This document shows, piece after piece, positions 18,598 through 28,229 of a stretch of DNA of 64,000 nucleotides. The notes beneath the pieces are model-generated. The model saw only the letters and a program-made list of their open reading frames with translations. It did not search any database and had not been told where the DNA came from. The DNA comes from Bacteroidota bacterium. Its GTDB lineage: Bacteria; Bacteroidota; Bacteroidia; Bacteroidales; VadinHA17. Each line of letters starts with the position of its first letter. The first letter of the stretch is position 1. A program made the position numbers and the translations under genes. The stretch is taken from the NCBI GenBank assembly GCA_029547705.1, contig JAKPOU010000050.1, forward strand, positions 90,192 to 154,191, given 5' to 3'.

Positions 18598-18864
18598 ATG
18601 AAAAGATCAAGATTTACCGAGAGCCAGATAACAAGCGCGCTGAAGGAGCACGAAGCTGGCAAGAATGTTCTGGACATATGTCGGGAACTAAGAATTAATC
18701 GCAACACCTTTTACAATTGGAAGAAGCGGTATTCGGGGATGGATGCCGAACTTCTTCGAAGGTTCAAGGAACTTGAGCGGGAGAATGCAGAGTTAAAGCG
18801 CATGTATGCCGACCTGAGTCTGGATCACAGGATATTAAAGAATGTCATAGAAAAAAAGCTTTAA
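18598..18864 (+). CDS. IS3-family (IS407-like) transposase OrfA
   Basis: An 88-residue DNA-binding protein of the HTH_Tnp_1 family: MKRSRFTESQITSALKEHEA, ICRELRINRNTFYNWKKRY, then a coiled segment ending in MYADLSLDHRILKNVIEKKL. I chose the ATG at 18598 over the TTG at 18592. The last codons contain the heptamer A AAA AAG, a classic -1 frameshift site, so the fusion continues as KALTPCQKRELVREIR into orfB. Confidence 0.95.
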   Translation: MKRSRFTESQITSALKEHEAGKNVLDICRELRINRNTFYNWKKRYSGMDAELLRRFKELERENAELKRMYADLSLDHRILKNVIEKKL

Positions 18865-18884
18865 CGCCCTGTCAAAAGAGAGAG

Positions 18885-19703
18885 TTGGTGAGAGAGATAA
18901 GAGAAGAAGAGCAGATATCTGTTGCCAGGGCGTGTAAGATTGTAATGCTGGTTCGCTGCATGTATTACTATGAGTCTAAAAAAGATGATTCAGAAGTTGA
19001 GGCAAAGCTGCAGTGGTATGGAGAGAAGCTTCCCTCAAGGGGCTTTCCTGAGTATTTTAAGAGGATCCGTGGAGAGGGGCTTATCTGGAACCACAAAAAA
19101 GTCCGAAGAGTATACCTGAAGCTTGGAATGGCTCGTCGAAGAAAGATAAAACGCAGGATACCAAATCCTGATAGGCAAGTCCTGTTGCAGCCTGTCAGAC
19201 CCAATATCACCTGGAGTCTTGATTTTATGGAGGACCGACTGGAGAACGGAAGGCGGTTTAGAACATTGAACATTATTGATGATTATAACAGGGAAGCACT
19301 TGCAATAGAAGTCGATTACTCGTTCCCTTCAGCAAAAGTAGTTGATATGTTAAAACGAGTTATTGAATGGCGGGGTAAGCCTGAGGAGATCCGCAGTGAT
19401 AATGGGATTGAGTTTATCGCAAAAGATTTTAGTGTCTTTTGCTCAAACTCAGGGATCAATCATCTTCGAATACAGAAAGGCAAGCCCAGCCAGAATGGGT
19501 ACATTGAAAGGTTTAACAGAACATATAGAGAAGATGTTCTTGACATCAATTTATTTGAAAGCATTCAGCAAGTCAGGATAAAGACTGAGGAATTTATGGA
19601 AGATTACAATAACTATCATCCACACGAAAGTCTCAACAATATGAGCCCGGTTAAATTTCTAAAGTCAAAATTCAAAGAAAAAATGCCTACTTTTACTTTG
19701 TAG
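18885..19703 (+). CDS. IS3-family (IS407-like) transposase OrfB
   Basis: Catalytic part of the transposase. The frame is open back to the frameshift site near 18856, so the real product is the OrfAB fusion; the TTG at 18885 is only a nominal start. The DDE core has SLDFMEDRLENGRRFRTLNI (Asp), IRSDNGIEFIAKDF (Asp) and the Glu in QNGYIERFNRTYREDVLD. It ends with the usual YNNYHPHESLNNMSP. All catalytic residues are kept, so the copy looks recent and possibly active. Confidence 0.96.
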   Translation: MVREIREEEQISVARACKIVMLVRCMYYYESKKDDSEVEAKLQWYGEKLPSRGFPEYFKRIRGEGLIWNHKKVRRVYLKLGMARRRKIKRRIPNPDRQVLLQPVRPNITWSLDFMEDRLENGRRFRTLNIIDDYNREALAIEVDYSFPSAKVVDMLKRVIEWRGKPEEIRSDNGIEFIAKDFSVFCSNSGINHLRIQKGKPSQNGYIERFNRTYREDVLDINLFESIQQVRIKTEEFMEDYNNYHPHESLNNMSPVKFLKSKFKEKMPTFTL

Positions 19704-19722
19704 GAGAAAGGGGGTATCTACA

Positions 19723-22085
19723 GCATTTACAATAATGAAAGTGAATGTGGTACAGGAGCTGTTGTTCCCTGGGCTGACAGGTTGTGGGTGATCACTTACG
19801 GGCCGCATCTGCCTTTTGGTTCTTCTGACAAATTATATGAGATAACTCCTGATCTTCAGCAGATAATCAGAAAGGAGAGTGTCGGTGGAACTCCTGCAAA
19901 CCGTATGGTACATAAAGAGAGTAAGCAGCTTTTTATAGGACCCTATGCCATTGATGCAGATCGTAACGTAAGGACGATTCCCTATGAAAAGATGCCGGGG
20001 AGACATACGGGAAATGCGCGGCATCTGACAGATCCTGCCGGAAAGATTTATTATGCCACAATGGAGGAGGGATTTTATGAAGTGGATGTAAATACACTGG
20101 AAATAAAACTGCTTTATCAGGACGGAAATGTTACTGACAGGAAACAGGATGTGGTGTCAGCAAATAAGCCGGCTGCACTTCTGGAGGGTGTACACGGCAA
20201 AGGTTTCTATTCAGGGCAGGGTGTTGCTGTTTATACCAACAATGGTGAATCGGGAAACCTGGCTCTTGTTAAGTTTGATATTGAAGCAGGTTCCCTGTCA
20301 GAATGGAATGGGAAAGAATGGAAACTGATCCGCCGTAATCAGTTCTGTGAAATTACCGGTCCCGGTGGAATATACGGCAATGAAAACCCTGAAACCGATC
20401 CCCTGTGGGCCACCGGCTGGGATCATAAATCCTTGATACTTGGTGTGAGAAACGGAGGAAACTGGAGCTTCTACCGACTTCCCAAAGCGAGTCACAGCTA
20501 TGATGGAGCTCACGGCTGGAATACGGAATGGCCGCGTATCCGGAATATCGGGACGGATGGCAGGCCGGATTACCTGATGACCATGCACGGTATGTTCTGG
20601 AACTTTCCGGGTAATTTTACCGCATCAAATTCATCCGGGATCCGTCCCCGATCAGCATATCTGAAAATAATCGGGGATTTTACCAGGTGGAATAACAGAC
20701 TGGTTTTTGGTTGTGACGATTCAGCACTGAATGAATTCCTTAACAAGCGCAAAGAGAAAGGCAGTATAGAAGATCCAGGCCAGTCGAACTCCAATCTGTG
20801 GTTTACTTCGTTGAAGCAGCCTGATGAGCTTGGTCCCACAACGGCTGAAGGGGCGGTGTGGCTCAATGAAAAGACTGAGGCAGGAATGCCTTCAGAACCC
20901 TTTCTTTTTGCCGGATGGGCCAGACGTATTTCCTGGATACATAATTCAGGCGATTCCAGGGTGAATTTCATTTTTGAAGTTGACAAATCAGGCAACGATT
21001 TGTGGGAAACACTACAATCGGTTGCAATTGACGGAAATATGTCAGCTTTGATTGAGTTTCCTGCAGCCACCAGGGCCGAGTGGATAAGGGTAAAAACCGA
21101 TAAGCCGGCGATTGCAACGGTTCATTTTTCATATACCGGCAAGGATGACAGAAATGATTGCCCTGATCCTGTTTTTAACGGGTTATCGGTTGTCACAGAC
21201 CAGCTGTCAACAGGCGGCCTGCTGTATGGTCTTGGGAATGACCGCCGGGCATTGGGAGTGCTGGCAGGACAATTTAGCGGGGGAGATTTTACGGAGACTG
21301 GTTATTATGAGCTGAACGCTGATATGGATCTTCAGAAAAAAGAAGATCCGGAAACAGCCGGGTTTATACGAGATAAATTTGCAATTCCTCAACAAGTGGT
21401 AACGATTGACGAGGCTTCTGTGCTTATACAGGATGATTTTGGCAGGAGATGGAGGCTGCCGGTGGGCAATAAGGCTTATACAGAACTGACAGAGCGTTCG
21501 GCACTGCGTCTTTGCCGCGAAGTGGTAACTGAGCGGGATCTTTTCAGCTGTGCAGGAACATTTTATGAACTTCCTGCCAATAATGCCGATGGATTTGCAA
21601 AGATCCGCCCTGTTGCATCACACAACTTCAGAATACATGATTATGCTTCCTATCGGGGGATGCTGATCATGACAGGAATTGATCCGGGCAAAGCCCGCGG
21701 CAACTCACATGTAATTGTGTCTGATGACGGAAAAGCTGCTGTATGGGCTGGTGTGATCGATGATCTTTGGAAAATAGGCAAACCTGCCGGAGAGGGTGGT
21801 CCGTGGAAAAACAGCCATGTTTCTGCCGGCATACCATCCGACCCTTACCTCATAGGTTTTTATGATAAGAAAAGTCTTGAACTGTCACATAATTCTCCAC
21901 ACAGGATTACATTTACAGTCGAGGCAGAACCGCTTGGTCATGGGCCATGGATGACTTACAAAAAAATTGAAGTAGGGCCGGGGGAGACGGCCGGTTTTAA
22001 TTTCCCCGACAACTTTCAGTCGCGCTGGATAAGATTCACTTCAGACAGGGATTGCATTGCAACGGTATGGCTGAAATATGAATGA
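19723..22085 (+). pseudogene. 3' part of the IS-interrupted lipoprotein gene
   Basis: Starting just after the IS, the frame reads SIYNNESECGTGAVVPWADR and stays open for more than 780 residues. The nominal TTG start at 19782 lies inside this conserved region and is not a true start. The sequence looks like a beta-propeller-type exported protein (KIYYATMEEGFYEVDVNTLEI, GNLALVKFDIEAGSL) with two related C-terminal blocks: AGWARRISWIHNSGD...FIFEVDKSG and IGFYDKKSLELSHNSP...FTVEAEPLG. I do not recognise a named enzyme. With its signal peptide cut off it cannot be exported, so it is very likely inactive. Its base composition is like the GC-richer genes around it, unlike the Sus block before it. 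Confidence 0.85.
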
Positions 22086-22479
22086 ATGGATAGCAAAGGC
22101 CGGACTACCGGAACTATATGCATAAAAAGATGTGACAGGTGAATCAAATATGAGAGGACCTTTCTTGACATCCGGAAAACAGGGGGTGAATTATTTCCTG
22201 CCGGAGTGAAGTTAATTCAATATTTTCAGGAAAAGCCGTGATCATTCTTTCGCCGGGAATAGCCCGAGAATTCCTGTATGACTTATGTCTGAATGAACTA
22301 TTAATAATTTTTAAGATTTGAATTTCCCCTAAGCCCTTTTTTCCCCGCATAAACATTTAACTTTGATAAAAATAATGCCAATCAGCTTACACCATCTCAT
22401 AAGTATATGCTGTATTGATACGCAGTCAGGAAAACTGCCACATTTAAAAACTTATTAATCTGCTTTAATTAAATTAAAT
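22086..22479. other. Intergenic stretch with a possible -7 promoter element
   Basis: No credible gene. TAACTTTG near 22360 matches the Bacteroidota -7 consensus TAnnTTTG, about 115 bases before the next gene, but I see no good -33 TTTG partner. Confidence 0.35.
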
Positions 22480-24156
22480 ATGAAACGACGCGAAGTATTA
22501 AAAACTCTGTCAACAATTCCGGTTGCAGGAGGATTAATGTCAATTGAACCTCTGGTAGCATCAGCAAGCCAGAGGAAGCCTGTTATTGATGCAGGGCTGT
22601 TGTCAAATCCGGAGAAAGGGGCACTGGCTCTCGGACCACAAATTTACCAGTCAATAGGCGTGGAACCCTTGATCAACTGCAGGGGGACTCTTTCGATAAT
22701 AAGTGGTTCAACAGAACTGTATGAAGTCAGGAAAGCAGTTGAATATGCTGCAATGGTTCATGTACATATTGATGAACTCGCAATGGCAGTGGGTAAAAGA
22801 CTGGCTGAGATCACAGGAGCTGAATGGGGAATGGTATCATCAGGCTGTGCCGCGGGTTTAAAACATGTTACTGCCGCCTGTCTAACCGGTGGCGATCCTG
22901 AGAAACTTGTTAAAATACCGGACCTGACAGGATTTGATAAGACAGAAGTCATCATTCCCCGGTATTCAAGAAATCAGTATGATGCTGCAATCAGGAATAC
23001 CGGAGCAGTTCTGATAGAGGTTGAAACAGTTGAAGAGCTTAAAAAGGCTATCAATTCACGTACAGCGATGATATATCTGTTTTCCGGTCCACGGGCTTAT
23101 TATGACGGACCTCTGTCCATTGAAAAGGTAGCTCCGGTTGCAAAAGAGAAAAATATTCCTATTCTTGTAGATGCAGCTGCTGAAATACTTACTGTTCCAA
23201 ACGATCATCTGAACCGGGGTGCAACCATTGTGGCATATAGCGGGGGGAAGGCCTTAAGAGGCCCGCAGGGGGCAGGACTTCTTCTCGGTAATAAAGACAT
23301 CCTTTTTTCAACCTGGCAGTCAAGTTCTCCGCATCACGGACCGGGAAGGGATAATAAAATCGGCAAGGAAGAACATATGGGTATGCTTGCTGCTGTTGAA
23401 GCCTGGGTTAAAACGGATCATGCTGCAAAGGAGAAGACATGGATTTCCTGGCTAGAATATATTTCGAAAAAAGTAACTGCAATAAAAGGTGTGACAACTC
23501 AGATCACAGAACCACAGGGTGTTGATAATCGCAGTGCCCGGATGTCAATATCGTGGGATCCTGCAGTTCTGAACATCACCGGTGAGGAAGTTTCAAATGA
23601 GCTGTACAATAACAGTCCGAGAGTTGCACTGGGCGGAGGAAGAACCAATCCCGCGGATGGAAGAACCTCCATCTCGATCAGTGCTCAGATGATGCAGCCG
23701 GGAGATGAGAAAATCGTTGCCGACAGGATTTTCAACATACTGTCCGCGAAGCATGAGAAAAAGACTGTTGTCATTGAACCCCCTGCTGTCGATATTTCCG
23801 GCCAGTGGGATGTAAGCATTGATTTTTATTCAGGCAAGGGAGAACATAAGCTGTATCTTGGAAAACAGGAAGGACATGAAATAAAGGGAACCCATAAGAG
23901 CACTTTCTCATTGCTTGATATAGCCGGAAGAGTTGAGGGCAGGAATGTTAAGCTCCAGAGTTATTACAGGGAAAATGCCCAGTCAATACCGTATATATTT
24001 GACGGAAATGTTGAAGGTGATACAATTTCGGGAGTGCTCTATCTGGGGGAATACCGTTCTGCCAATTTCATTGCGAAAAGAGCAGAATCCGGAAGACGTC
24101 CCATGATGCCGATAACAATACCTTCCCACGGGGGAAAGAAGAGCGATTCATGGTAG
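22480..24156 (+). CDS. Tat-exported SelA-like PLP-dependent enzyme with extra C-terminal domain
   Basis: Fold-type I PLP enzyme related to selenocysteine synthase SelA and D-glucosaminate-6-phosphate ammonia-lyase (the selA_rel family), 558 residues. A twin-arginine signal (RREVLK, residues 3-8) precedes the enzyme domain. PLP contacts include VSSGCAAGLKH, PILVDAAAE and the Schiff-base lysine in YSGGKALRGPQGAG (Lys257). After residue about 430 a further domain begins (ISGQWDVSIDFYSGKGEHKLYLGKQEG...), rich in beta strands and lipocalin-like, and absent from the paralogue at 30615. Probable role: beta-elimination of ammonia or water from an amino sugar or amino acid in the periplasm (inference). 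Confidence 0.85.
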   Translation: MKRREVLKTLSTIPVAGGLMSIEPLVASASQRKPVIDAGLLSNPEKGALALGPQIYQSIGVEPLINCRGTLSIISGSTELYEVRKAVEYAAMVHVHIDELAMAVGKRLAEITGAEWGMVSSGCAAGLKHVTAACLTGGDPEKLVKIPDLTGFDKTEVIIPRYSRNQYDAAIRNTGAVLIEVETVEELKKAINSRTAMIYLFSGPRAYYDGPLSIEKVAPVAKEKNIPILVDAAAEILTVPNDHLNRGATIVAYSGGKALRGPQGAGLLLGNKDILFSTWQSSSPHHGPGRDNKIGKEEHMGMLAAVEAWVKTDHAAKEKTWISWLEYISKKVTAIKGVTTQITEPQGVDNRSARMSISWDPAVLNITGEEVSNELYNNSPRVALGGGRTNPADGRTSISISAQMMQPGDEKIVADRIFNILSAKHEKKTVVIEPPAVDISGQWDVSIDFYSGKGEHKLYLGKQEGHEIKGTHKSTFSLLDIAGRVEGRNVKLQSYYRENAQSIPYIFDGNVEGDTISGVLYLGEYRSANFIAKRAESGRRPMMPITIPSHGGKKSDSW

Positions 24157-24210
24157 AAATGATGGTTTTTATCATGACCTGACTGTTCAATAGTGAAAAA
24201 TCAGATATAA

Positions 24211-24450
24211 AACCAGTTTTTGTCCCTGATAATCCGGAATGGGGAAATTTCAGGGTTTGAATGCAGCGGGGGATATGTACTGAACGGGGAAGGATCACTG
24301 ATATATCCGGGCAATCACACCAGGAGGTATACAGGCCAGCCGGATGTTAACGGCCCCGTGTCGTCAATAAGGTTTGAGCTTCTGAGGGAAGGTATTGAGG
24401 ATTATGAATACATCTGGATGCTGAAGGAAAGCGCATTGAAGAGCTGGTAA
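24211..24450 (+). pseudogene. 3' remnant of a DUF4091 glycoside-hydrolase-like gene
   Basis: The open stretch has no proper start and opens right after a stop codon. It encodes the C-terminal end of a DUF4091 protein: NGEGSLIYPG, then GQPDVNGPVSSIRFELLREG and IEDYEYIWML. Whole members of this family have several hundred more residues upstream, which are missing here; the SelA-like gene sits there instead. It is probably the relic of a deletion or recombination. Confidence 0.65.
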
Positions 24451-24670
24451 AACAGCCAGGGCAGTTAAATACTGTCTTCTTTCCCGGATTTTCCTTATAG
24501 AACCGGTGAAAAGAATACTATTTGTCATGAAAAAGTAATTCCGGATTGACTTATCTTTATTTTCTGAATTTCTGACAGGATAAATTGAAAAGACTGTATC
24601 TTTTTAAAATGGATTTTGATCCACAACAGATGTTATGCAAGATTTACTAACCAAATAAGACAATCGAAAC

Positions 24671-25963
24671 ATGAAAAGGACTAACATTTCAAGAAGAAAA
24701 TTTGTAAAAGGCCTGGCAGGAAGTGCTGCAGGAATTGCAGTACTGAGAGGCAATCCGGGGATCTCAGCTATGAGTTATTCACGTATCATCGGAGCGAATG
24801 AAAGGATCAATATCGGTGTTATCGGTTGCGGTGGCATGGCAAACAGTCATATGGAAGCTTTGTTAAATATGAAGCAATCAGACAATATTGATATTACAGC
24901 CGTATGTGATATTTATACAAAGAGGCTGGAGAAGGCTAAAGAGCTGACAAAAGCACAGGCTTTTAAAAATTATCAGGAAATCCTGCAGAAAAAAGACATA
25001 GATTATGTACTTATAGCCACACCTGAACACTGGCATTATCAGATGACCCTCGATGCCATAGGTGCCGGAAAGCATATTTATGTCGAAAAACCAATGACTC
25101 ATACAATTGAACAGGCTAAAGATATATGTAATAAGATTGCATCGTCAAAACTCAAAATGCAGGTCGGGGTACAGGGCATGTCTGATGATTCGTATGAAAC
25201 CGCGCATAAAATGATTGAGGAAGGGGCTCTTGGGAAGGTTGTCATGGCTCATATTGATTATTCAAGAAATTATATCGGTGATTTTTGGGCCTATGAAATC
25301 GATCCTGATGCCAGACCGGGAATAAATCTCGACTGGGAAGCCTGGCTTGGTCCTGCACCCAAACGTCCCTGGGACCCGAGAAGATATTTTCAGTGGAGAA
25401 GATACTGGGATTACTCAGGTGGAATTGCAACAGATTTGTTTATTCACCGGGTGACAAGGATCATTAAATCGGTTGGCCTGAGCTTTCCGGATTATGTTGT
25501 TGCCACCGGCGGAACCTGGAATTTTACAAACAGTGTGGCCGAGATACCCGATACCTTTAATATGATGTTGGACTATCCGGAAAAAACGACTGTCATGGTT
25601 GTTTCTTCATTGGCAAATGATATGCCGATAAGGCATGTGATAAGAGGACACGAGGCAACACTGGAATTTACCAGGGAAGGATTTACAATAACTCCTCAGG
25701 AGCAGTCAGAGCTAGCCATAATAAGTGGTACGGGAGAAACAGTAAAAGGGACAAATCTTTTTACCTATAAAAAAACAGGTGCTGAAGATATAACTTTACA
25801 CCATAGAAACCTGATTGCCGCGATCAGGAAGAACGAACCGTTAAAGTGCGATCAGGACCTTGGTTTTTATGGTGTTGTAGCCTGTATGATGGGAGTTGAG
25901 TCATTTCGTAACAGAAAATATCTGAAATGGGACCAGCAGAATAAGGTGATTATCGAAAGCTAA
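24671..25963 (+). CDS. Tat-exported Gfo/Idh/MocA-family oxidoreductase
   Basis: NAD(P)-dependent sugar or cyclitol oxidoreductase, 430 residues. The twin-arginine signal is RRKFVKGL at residues 8-15, followed by an Ala-rich segment. The Rossmann motif is [15 protein letters not shown], the central motif is [28 protein letters not shown] (the EKP signature), and the substrate domain contains [13 protein letters not shown]. Such exported members with tightly bound cofactor are common in Bacteroidota carbohydrate loci. The downstream region holds only a gene remnant on the other strand. Confidence 0.92.
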   Translation: MKRTNISRRKFVKGLAGSAAGIAVLRGNPGISAMSYSRIIGANERINIGVIGCGGMANSHMEALLNMKQSDNIDITAVCDIYTKRLEKAKELTKAQAFKNYQEILQKKDIDYVLIATPEHWHYQMTLDAIGAGKHIYVEKPMTHTIEQAKDICNKIASSKLKMQVGVQGMSDDSYETAHKMIEEGALGKVVMAHIDYSRNYIGDFWAYEIDPDARPGINLDWEAWLGPAPKRPWDPRRYFQWRRYWDYSGGIATDLFIHRVTRIIKSVGLSFPDYVVATGGTWNFTNSVAEIPDTFNMMLDYPEKTTVMVVSSLANDMPIRHVIRGHEATLEFTREGFTITPQEQSELAIISGTGETVKGTNLFTYKKTGAEDITLHHRNLIAAIRKNEPLKCDQDLGFYGVVACMMGVESFRNRKYLKWDQQNKVIIES

Positions 25964-25985
25964 TTTTCGTATGAATCAGGAAAAC

Positions 25986-26378
25986 CTACTGTAAATCAGA
26001 TGGGTATTGCTGTGATTTTGTTTCAATCATCCTGCCCATCGCAATCCTTTGAGCATCCCACTTTCCGGCGTCAAAGTTCCAGACATCAAGATTCCCTATG
26101 GATTTCGGTCCATAAGGTTCCTTAATGATTATATTAACGACAGGGTCAGCCCTTAGGGTGTTGCCATCATAGATCGGATTTCCCTTCAGGCAATCTGAAT
26201 TGAAATCCTTTCTCCCTTTCAGAAGAACAAAGCGTTTTTCGATAATTTTATTATTTGACGGATCCAGCCTCGCCAATGAGGGTATGACTGAAGCCCTCCG
26301 GCCTGATTCTCCAAAATCATTTCCGGACGATGAAAAGCTGCATATATATGTGCTTTTTACATCCAGGAATTTTGGAGT
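25986..26378 (-). pseudogene. Unidentified 3' gene remnant
   Basis: An open frame of 131 codons on the minus strand with no ATG; the best start is a TTG at 26274-26276. The translation looks like real protein (FSSSGNDFGESGRRAS, KGNPIYDGNTLRADPVVNII, WNFDAGKWDAQRIAMGRMIE), but I do not recognise the family. It is probably the C-terminal end of a larger gene whose 5' part was lost. It faces the Gfo/Idh gene and precedes the M28 gene. Confidence 0.45.
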
Positions 26379-26487
26379 TTATCCCTTAACTGAACGATGA
26401 ATATGAAGACCTCACGTGAAACATGAATAATAATTATCTTTAAAACGGTCATCACGGGGATAACCACAACGGATTAATTTAAACTGT

Positions 26488-28173
26488 ATGATTTTTATGG
26501 ATTTCAAAAGTTTAAGGCTGATTGCATTGTTTCTGGCAGTGGTTTTTGCCGGATTAACAGGCTCATACGCGCAGAAGAAAGGGCTTCGCGTCATTTCTGA
26601 GAAGGAGTTGAAGTACAATCTCGATTTCCTTGGTTCAAGGGAGTTCCGGGGAAGAGAGACGCCTTCGCCGGAACTTGAGATAGCAACCCTGTACCTTGGC
26701 AACTGGGCCGGATACACAGGCCTTAAACCGGCAATGAAGGACGGCTCCTTCTATCAGGAGGTGCCCCTGATGGTGACAGCAGTCTTTCAGCCCGGAACAC
26801 GCATAAGCCTTTCACAGGGCACATCCGACCGCATATATTATTTTGGAAGGGACTTCTGCGGCAGCTTCGCACGAAGCGGCTCCTACAGGGGAGAAGTGGT
26901 CTTTGCCGGGATGGGCATAAGCAATCCTCAGTCCGGATGGGATGACCTTGCAGATATGGATCTTCGGGATAAGGTTGTGGTGATACTTGATGCACAGCTT
27001 CCGGGGACGGTTTTTCCACTTGGATTTACCATGACCAACAGGCTCTCGTCACGGATAAATGCCATCCGCGGAAGAGGTGCCGCGGCAGTGCTGACTGTTG
27101 TTGATCCGGAGAGGCAGAAGATGAAGGAGGAGGGACAGAAGATTTTCGATTATATCCCCACCGGCAGGCTGCAGATTATGTATGACTCGCGCAGGACGGA
27201 TTTCAGCTCTGCGGACGGATCGCAGGCAGATCGCGGACAGATGCCCCCGTCACAGAACTCCCGTCCGCCCCTTCCTTTCGAGAGGGCTGAGATAAGTCAC
27301 GACCTGGCCGCACAAATGCTTGGCATAACCAGGGAAAAGATAGCCGGTATGTTCTCAGCAGTGGCAAAAGGGGAGAAGGTATCTTCATTTGAAGTTGAAG
27401 GGGTCAGCGTAAAGCTCGACGTGGAAGTGGAATATTACCCGGCTGTCTCCCGCAATGTTGTTGCAATGGTTGAAGGGTCCGATCCGGTGCTGAGGAATGA
27501 ATATGTAGTTATCTGCGGGCATCATGACGGACGGGGCATCGACGACGGTGGAATCATTGCCGGTGCCGATGACAACGGCAGCGCATGCGTCGCCCTGATG
27601 GAGATAGGCAAGGCACTCCTGGCAGAGAGGCCGAAAAGGTCGGTCCTCCTCGTGTGGTTCACCGGCGAGGAGCAGATGATGAACGGTTCACATTATTTCG
27701 TGAATAACTGTCCGGTGCCGTTGGAGAAGATCACTGCATGCCTCAACATGGACATGATCAGTCGTAATGATCCCGACAGCCTTTTCCTGGTGGGTTCTGA
27801 CCTGCTGAGCTCGGAGCTTGATGCATCAATAAAAAAGGTGAACCGCAACTATGATCTTGACTTCACGTTTGACTACCTCTACTCCAACCTTACACACCCG
27901 CAGCAGGTTTACTTCAGGAGCGACCACTACCCGTTTGTCAGGTTTGGCATTCCGTCAGTATGGTTTTTCTGCGGGTTTACCTATGATTACCATACCGTCA
28001 GGGACGTGCCTGAGCGGGTCGATTATCACAAGCTTTACAGGACGACAAGGCTTGTTTACCTGACAACCATGGAAGTTGGCAACATGAAGAGTCTCCTGAA
28101 GCTTGACGTGAACCCCGCCGTTACTTCGCGCGGTGCGCATAACCTCAGGGAACCCAGTCTGTTCGGCAGGTAA
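26488..28173 (+). CDS. M28 family zinc peptidase with PA domain, exported
   Basis: Second M28 peptidase of the window, 561 residues, with a Sec signal (AVVFAGLTGSYAQ, cleavage after about residue 28). The PA insert is at about 115-300. The zinc site is VICGHHDGRG (His), GADDNGSACVAL (bridging Asp), WFTGEEQMMNGS (Glu pair), LNMDMIS (Asp) and RSDHYPFVRFGIPSVWF (His). An ATG at 26497 is an alternative start. The gene is noticeably richer in GC, with more C/G-ending codons, than its neighbours and than the M28 gene at 4158, which hints at a separate origin. Confidence 0.92.
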   Translation: MIFMDFKSLRLIALFLAVVFAGLTGSYAQKKGLRVISEKELKYNLDFLGSREFRGRETPSPELEIATLYLGNWAGYTGLKPAMKDGSFYQEVPLMVTAVFQPGTRISLSQGTSDRIYYFGRDFCGSFARSGSYRGEVVFAGMGISNPQSGWDDLADMDLRDKVVVILDAQLPGTVFPLGFTMTNRLSSRINAIRGRGAAAVLTVVDPERQKMKEEGQKIFDYIPTGRLQIMYDSRRTDFSSADGSQADRGQMPPSQNSRPPLPFERAEISHDLAAQMLGITREKIAGMFSAVAKGEKVSSFEVEGVSVKLDVEVEYYPAVSRNVVAMVEGSDPVLRNEYVVICGHHDGRGIDDGGIIAGADDNGSACVALMEIGKALLAERPKRSVLLVWFTGEEQMMNGSHYFVNNCPVPLEKITACLNMDMISRNDPDSLFLVGSDLLSSELDASIKKVNRNYDLDFTFDYLYSNLTHPQQVYFRSDHYPFVRFGIPSVWFFCGFTYDYHTVRDVPERVDYHKLYRTTRLVYLTTMEVGNMKSLLKLDVNPAVTSRGAHNLREPSLFGR

Positions 28174-28229
28174 TGGCGGAAGGGTTTTTTGGAGGCCTGT
28201 GATAAAAAGATAATTTTTACAAAAGAAAG

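Larger units (their letters stand above)
18533..19722 (+). mobile_element. IS3-family (IS407-like) insertion sequence with GCAT target duplication
   Basis: A 1190-bp element. The left end TGAAGATATCCC (18533-18544) matches the right end read on the other strand, TGTAGATACCCC (19711-19722). Both are followed inward by TCCTACAA. The ends are TG...CA as expected, with a 4-bp GCAT duplication. It carries orfA and orfB joined by a -1 frameshift site. It has split a lipoprotein gene. It belongs to a different IS3 subgroup from the element at 8.8-10.1 kb, so the two do not form a composite transposon. Confidence 0.93.

Noticed and set aside
8796..19722. Composite transposon formed by the two IS3-family elements
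   Set aside because: The elements belong to different IS3 subgroups with different ends. Only the second has a target duplication.
20570..21070. Minus-strand open frame of 166 codons
   Set aside because: Lies within the interrupted lipoprotein gene and lacks protein-like features.
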